Source: Burkholderiales bacterium
GTDB lineage: Bacteria; Pseudomonadota; Gammaproteobacteria; Burkholderiales; Burkholderiaceae_C
DNA length: 52,351 bases
Assembly: GCA_016195825.1 (NCBI GenBank)
Contig: JACPYV010000016.1
Location: 1 to 52,351 of the forward strand
Direction: 5' to 3'
The notes under the pieces were generated by a model. The model saw only the letters and a program-made list of their open reading frames with translations. It was not told the DNA's origin and ran no database searches. Numbering within the stretch: position 1 is the first letter of the stretch; each line of letters opens with the position of its first letter. This document shows, piece after piece, positions 49,368 through 52,351 of this stretch. The position numbers and the translations under genes were made by a program.

Positions 49368-50831
49368 ATGTTCCTGGGCATCGACCTCGGCACCTCCGAG
49401 CTGAAGCTGCTGCTACTCGACGAGCAGCACCGCATCGTCGCCACGGCCGGCGTGGCGCTCACCGTGCAGCGGCCCCGGCCGCTGTGGAGCGAGCAGAACC
49501 CCGCCGACTGGTGGGCCGCGCTGGACCGCGGCATGACCCAGCTCGGCCACAGCCACGCCGCCGCCCTGGCTCGCGTGCGCGGCATCGGCCTGTCGGGGCA
49601 GATGCACGGCGCCGTCACACTGGACACGGCCGACCGCGTGCTGCGCCCGGCCATCCTGTGGAACGACGGCCGCAGCAGCGCCCAGTGCGCCGAGATGATG
49701 GCGGCCTGCCCCGAGCTGCCGGCCATCACCGGCAACCTGGCCATGCCCGGCTTCACCGCCCCCAAGCTCGCCTGGATGCGCCAGCACGAGCCCGAGCTGT
49801 TCGCCAAGGTCGCCAAGGTGCTGCTGCCCAAGGACTGGCTGCGCCTGCAACTCAGCGGCTCGCATGTCAGCGAGATGAGCGACGCCGCCGGCACGCTGTG
49901 GCTGGACGTGGCACGGCGCCGCTGGTCGGCCGAGGCGCTGGCACTGACCGGGCTGGACGAGAGCCACATGCCGCGCCTGGTCGAAGGCAGCGAGCCCAGC
50001 GCCGGTCTGCGCCACGAGCTGGCTCAGCGCTGGGGCCTGCGCGCCGGCATCCCCATCGCAGGCGGTGGTGGCGACAACGCCGCCAGCGCCGTCGGCATGG
50101 GCGTCGTCAGGCCCGGCCAGGGTTTCCTGTCGCTGGGCACCTCGGGCGTCATCTTCCTGTGCAACGAGCGCTTCAGCCCCAACCCGGCGCGCGCGGTGCA
50201 TGCCTTCTGCCACGCGCTGCCCGACACCTGGCACCAGATGAGCGTCATGCTCAGCGCGGCCAGCGCGCTGCGCTGGGTCACGCAGACGCTGGGCCAGCCG
50301 GACGAAGCCGCGCTGATCGACAAAGTCGCAGCGCTGAGCGACACGCAGCGCCTGCAGGCGCCCCTCTTCCTGCCCTACCTCAGCGGCGAGCGCACGCCGC
50401 ACAACAACGCCAACGCGCAAGGCGTGTTTTTCGGCCTCACGCACGAGCATGACGCGGCGGCCTTGGGCTATGCCGTGCTGGAAGGCGTGGGCTTCGGTCT
50501 GCTTGACGGCTGGCAAGCCCTGCAGGCCGGCGGCGGCGCGGCCGACTCGCTGTGGCTGGTGGGCGGTGGCGCCCGCAGCGCATGGTGGGCCCAGCTGCTC
50601 GCGTCGCTGCTGGACACCCGCCTCGTCAACGGCGTCGGCGCCGAAGCGGGCGGTGCGCTGGGCGCTGCCCGCCTGGCCTGGCTGGCCTGCGGCGGTACGG
50701 TGGACGAGGTCTGCCGCACGCCCGACGTCGCCCGCATCGCCGAACCCGACCCCGGCCTGGCTGCCGCCCTGCAGCCCCGCCACGCCCGCTTCCAGCGCCT
50801 GTACGACGCGCTGCGCAGCGAGTTCAGCTAA
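49368..50831 (+). CDS. xylB: Xylulokinase
   Basis: XylB phosphorylates D-xylulose to xylulose-5-phosphate. The 487-residue FGGY kinase has the N-terminal nucleotide-fold motif GIDLGTSELKLLLLD, substrate loop GLSGQMHGAVTLD, WNDGRSSAQCAEMMA, the catalytic-base region IAGGGGDNAASAVGMG (Asp near 240) and the C-terminal ATP motif SLWLVGGGARSAWWAQLLASLL. ATG 49368 follows GAGGGG that may be masked by a hairpin. It is downstream of xylA and 63 bp upstream of a transaldolase, linking xylose to the pentose phosphate pathway. Confidence 0.96.
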   Translation: MFLGIDLGTSELKLLLLDEQHRIVATAGVALTVQRPRPLWSEQNPADWWAALDRGMTQLGHSHAAALARVRGIGLSGQMHGAVTLDTADRVLRPAILWNDGRSSAQCAEMMAACPELPAITGNLAMPGFTAPKLAWMRQHEPELFAKVAKVLLPKDWLRLQLSGSHVSEMSDAAGTLWLDVARRRWSAEALALTGLDESHMPRLVEGSEPSAGLRHELAQRWGLRAGIPIAGGGGDNAASAVGMGVVRPGQGFLSLGTSGVIFLCNERFSPNPARAVHAFCHALPDTWHQMSVMLSAASALRWVTQTLGQPDEAALIDKVAALSDTQRLQAPLFLPYLSGERTPHNNANAQGVFFGLTHEHDAAALGYAVLEGVGFGLLDGWQALQAGGGAADSLWLVGGGARSAWWAQLLASLLDTRLVNGVGAEAGGALGAARLAWLACGGTVDEVCRTPDVARIAEPDPGLAAALQPRHARFQRLYDALRSEFS

Positions 50832-50894
50832 CCACCTCTTCAACCCCCCAAGGTCTGTGCCGCACCCCGCGGCAGGGCCGCGCTTTGCCCGATC

Positions 50895-51860
50895 ATGAAC
50901 AGCCTCGCCCAGCTCCGCCAACACACCACCGTCGTCGCCGACACCGGTGACTTCGACCAGATCGCCCGCTTCAGCCCGCAGGACGCGACGACCAACCCGT
51001 CCCTGGTTCTGAAGGCCGTGCAGTCGCCGCGCTACCTGCCGCTGCTGCAGCGCGCCGTGGCCCAGCACCCCGGCGCCAGCGTGGCGACCGTGGTGGAGCA
51101 TCTGCTGGTGGCTTTCGGGGTGGAGATCCTGCAACTGGTGCCGGGCCGCGTCTCCACCGAGATCGATCCACGCCTGAGCCACGATGCCGACGCCTCCATC
51201 GCCTCGGCCCGGCGCCTTATCGCGCTATACGCCGCCGAAGGCGTGCCGCGCGACCGCGTGCTGATCAAGCTGGCTGCCACCTGGGCCGGCATCCAGGCCG
51301 CGCGCCAGCTGGAAGCGCAAGACATCCACACCAACCTCACGCTGCTGTTCTGCCTGGCCCAGGCCCAGGCCTGCGCCGATGCGGGCGTGCAGCTGATCTC
51401 GCCCTTCGTCGGCCGCATCTACGACTGGCACAAGAAGACCGCTGGCGCCAGCTGGAACGAGGCTGCGATGGCCGGCCCCAACGACCCCGGCGTGCAATCG
51501 GTGAAGGAGATTTACCGCCACTACAAGCGCCACGGCATCCGCACTGAGGTGATGGCAGCGAGCTTCCGCAACACGGGCCAGATCTTGGCGCTGGCCGGCT
51601 GCGACCTGATGACCATCAGCCCCGTCCTGCTGGCCGAGCTGGCCCAGGCGACGGCACCGGTGGCGCGCCGGCTGTCGGCGCCCGAAGGCCGGCTCGACGC
51701 GACCCCGCCGGCACTGACGCGCGCAGCGTTCGACGCCGCACTGGCCGCCGACGCCATGGCCCACGACAAGCTGGCCGAAGGCATCGCCCAATTCATCGCC
51801 GACACCGAGGCGCTGGAGCAGCTGATCCGCGCCCAACAGACCACTGCCGCCACCGCTTGA
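50895..51860 (+). CDS. tal: Transaldolase
   Basis: Transaldolase moves a dihydroxyacetone unit between sugar phosphates in the non-oxidative pentose phosphate pathway. The 321-residue TalB-type protein has the [13 protein letters not shown]-terminus (near residue 32), the Schiff-base lysine in [11 protein letters not shown] (near residue 131), [18 protein letters not shown] and [14 protein letters not shown]. Its ATG 50895 is 63 bp after xylB, and it is 8 bp before the transketolase ATG. Pathway genes linked to the xyl operon suggest dedicated capacity for pentose flux. Confidence 0.95.
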   Translation: MNSLAQLRQHTTVVADTGDFDQIARFSPQDATTNPSLVLKAVQSPRYLPLLQRAVAQHPGASVATVVEHLLVAFGVEILQLVPGRVSTEIDPRLSHDADASIASARRLIALYAAEGVPRDRVLIKLAATWAGIQAARQLEAQDIHTNLTLLFCLAQAQACADAGVQLISPFVGRIYDWHKKTAGASWNEAAMAGPNDPGVQSVKEIYRHYKRHGIRTEVMAASFRNTGQILALAGCDLMTISPVLLAELAQATAPVARRLSAPEGRLDATPPALTRAAFDAALAADAMAHDKLAEGIAQFIADTEALEQLIRAQQTTAATA

Positions 51861-51868
51861 GCCCTGCC

Positions 51869-52351
51869 ATGCACCAAGACCTCACCCTCACCGCGAACGC
51901 GCTGCGCATGCTGGCCATCGACGCCGTGCAGCAGGCCAATTCCGGTCACCCTGGCATGCCCATGGGCATGGCCGACATCGCCGCCGTGCTGTGGAGCCGC
52001 CACCTGCGACACAACCCGGCCGACCCGCGGTGGCCGGGCCGCGACCGCTTCGTGCTGTCCAACGGCCATGGCTCCATGCTGCTGTACGGGCTGCTGCACC
52101 TTTCGGGCTACGACCTGCCCATCGAGGAACTGAAGGCCTTCCGCCAGCTGCACAGCAAGACACCCGGTCATCCCGAGGTGGGCCTCACGCCCGGCGTCGA
52201 GACGACCACCGGCCCGCTGGGCCAGGGCATCGCCAACGCAGTCGGCATGGCGCTGGCCGAGCAACTGCTTGCCGCCGAGTTCAACACCGCCGAGCACCGG
52301 CTGGTGGACCATCGCACCTTCGTCTTCTGCGGCGACGGCTGCCTGATGGAA
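51869..52351 (+). CDS. tkt: Transketolase, 5' part
   Basis: The first 161 codons run off the window end. Present are [77 protein letters not shown] and the start of the thiamine diphosphate motif GDGCLME. ATG 51869 lies 8 bp after the transaldolase stop, so the two are co-transcribed. It completes the xylulose-5-phosphate path with xylA, xylB and tal. Confidence 0.95.
   Translation, partial: MHQDLTLTANALRMLAIDAVQQANSGHPGMPMGMADIAAVLWSRHLRHNPADPRWPGRDRFVLSNGHGSMLLYGLLHLSGYDLPIEELKAFRQLHSKTPGHPEVGLTPGVETTTGPLGQGIANAVGMALAEQLLAAEFNTAEHRLVDHRTFVFCGDGCLME

Noticed and set aside
49413..51182. Minus-strand 589-codon frame antisense to xylB/tal
   Set aside because: Shadow of two clear genes; no motif.

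Overview
The window looks like chromosomal DNA of a high-GC betaproteobacterium of the order Burkholderiales, plausibly near Roseateles, Mitsuaria or Pelomonas. That placement is inferred from GC-rich third codon positions, the type of housekeeping genes and their similarity to such proteins; no 16S rRNA or other definitive marker is present. Most genes are tightly packed, and many starts overlap the preceding stop (ATGA/TTGA), which suggests translational coupling.

Layout. (1) 1-6101: polyphosphate kinase 2 and a periplasmic glutaredoxin-like protein; a BlaI/BlaR-type regulator-protease pair with tandem operators; an MBL-fold hydrolase; an SF1 helicase. (2) 6098-9941: a ybaK-plsY-ridA operon in which plsY carries an in-frame stop; a DUF2975/XRE pair followed by two genes of unknown function. 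(3) 9955-15239: a GH30 lipoprotein with two LacI-type palindromes 100 bp apart, an AraC regulator, a DUF3703 gene, and a lipoprotein/di-haem cytochrome/GNAT operon. (4) 15247-24424: acyl-CoA synthetase, two small operons, prfB with its programmed +1 frameshift, pepN and fbp. (5) 24458-26679: a small lower-GC insertion bounded by a 5' tRNA-Thr fragment and the intact tRNA-Thr(CGT), with two tandem paralogous anchored proteins and a two-TM protein. (6) 26740-28191: OmpA-like lipoprotein, CsbD-like stress protein and an unrecognised 26-codon gene behind a perfect CTGT-N8-ACAG SOS box.

(7) 28192-52351 is a long locus for use of (glucurono)xylan. It has an SGNH esterase-like lipoprotein, a TonB-dependent receptor, a FAH-family sugar-acid enzyme with a GntR regulator, a TRAP binding protein, aldose epimerase, SMP-30 lactonase, a uronate-dehydrogenase-like SDR, a LacI regulator, GH67 alpha-glucuronidase, a hexuronate-type MFS carrier, GH43 beta-xylosidase, a GPH-type symporter, xylose isomerase, xylulokinase, transaldolase and the start of transketolase. 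Together they suggest import of (methyl)glucurono-xylooligosaccharides, removal of the uronic acid, hydrolysis to xylose, and flow through xylulose-5-phosphate into the pentose phosphate pathway. The uronate would be oxidised to an aldarolactone and opened. Sites resembling TGGTAGCGCTACCA lie upstream of the esterase, the TonB receptor, the GH67 gene and the MFS operon, which suggests one LacI regulon.

The items most worth a second look are the SOS-box microprotein at 28009-28125, the stop codon inside plsY, the tRNA-Thr-bounded mini-island, and the GH67 gene without a conventional start or the usual N-terminus.
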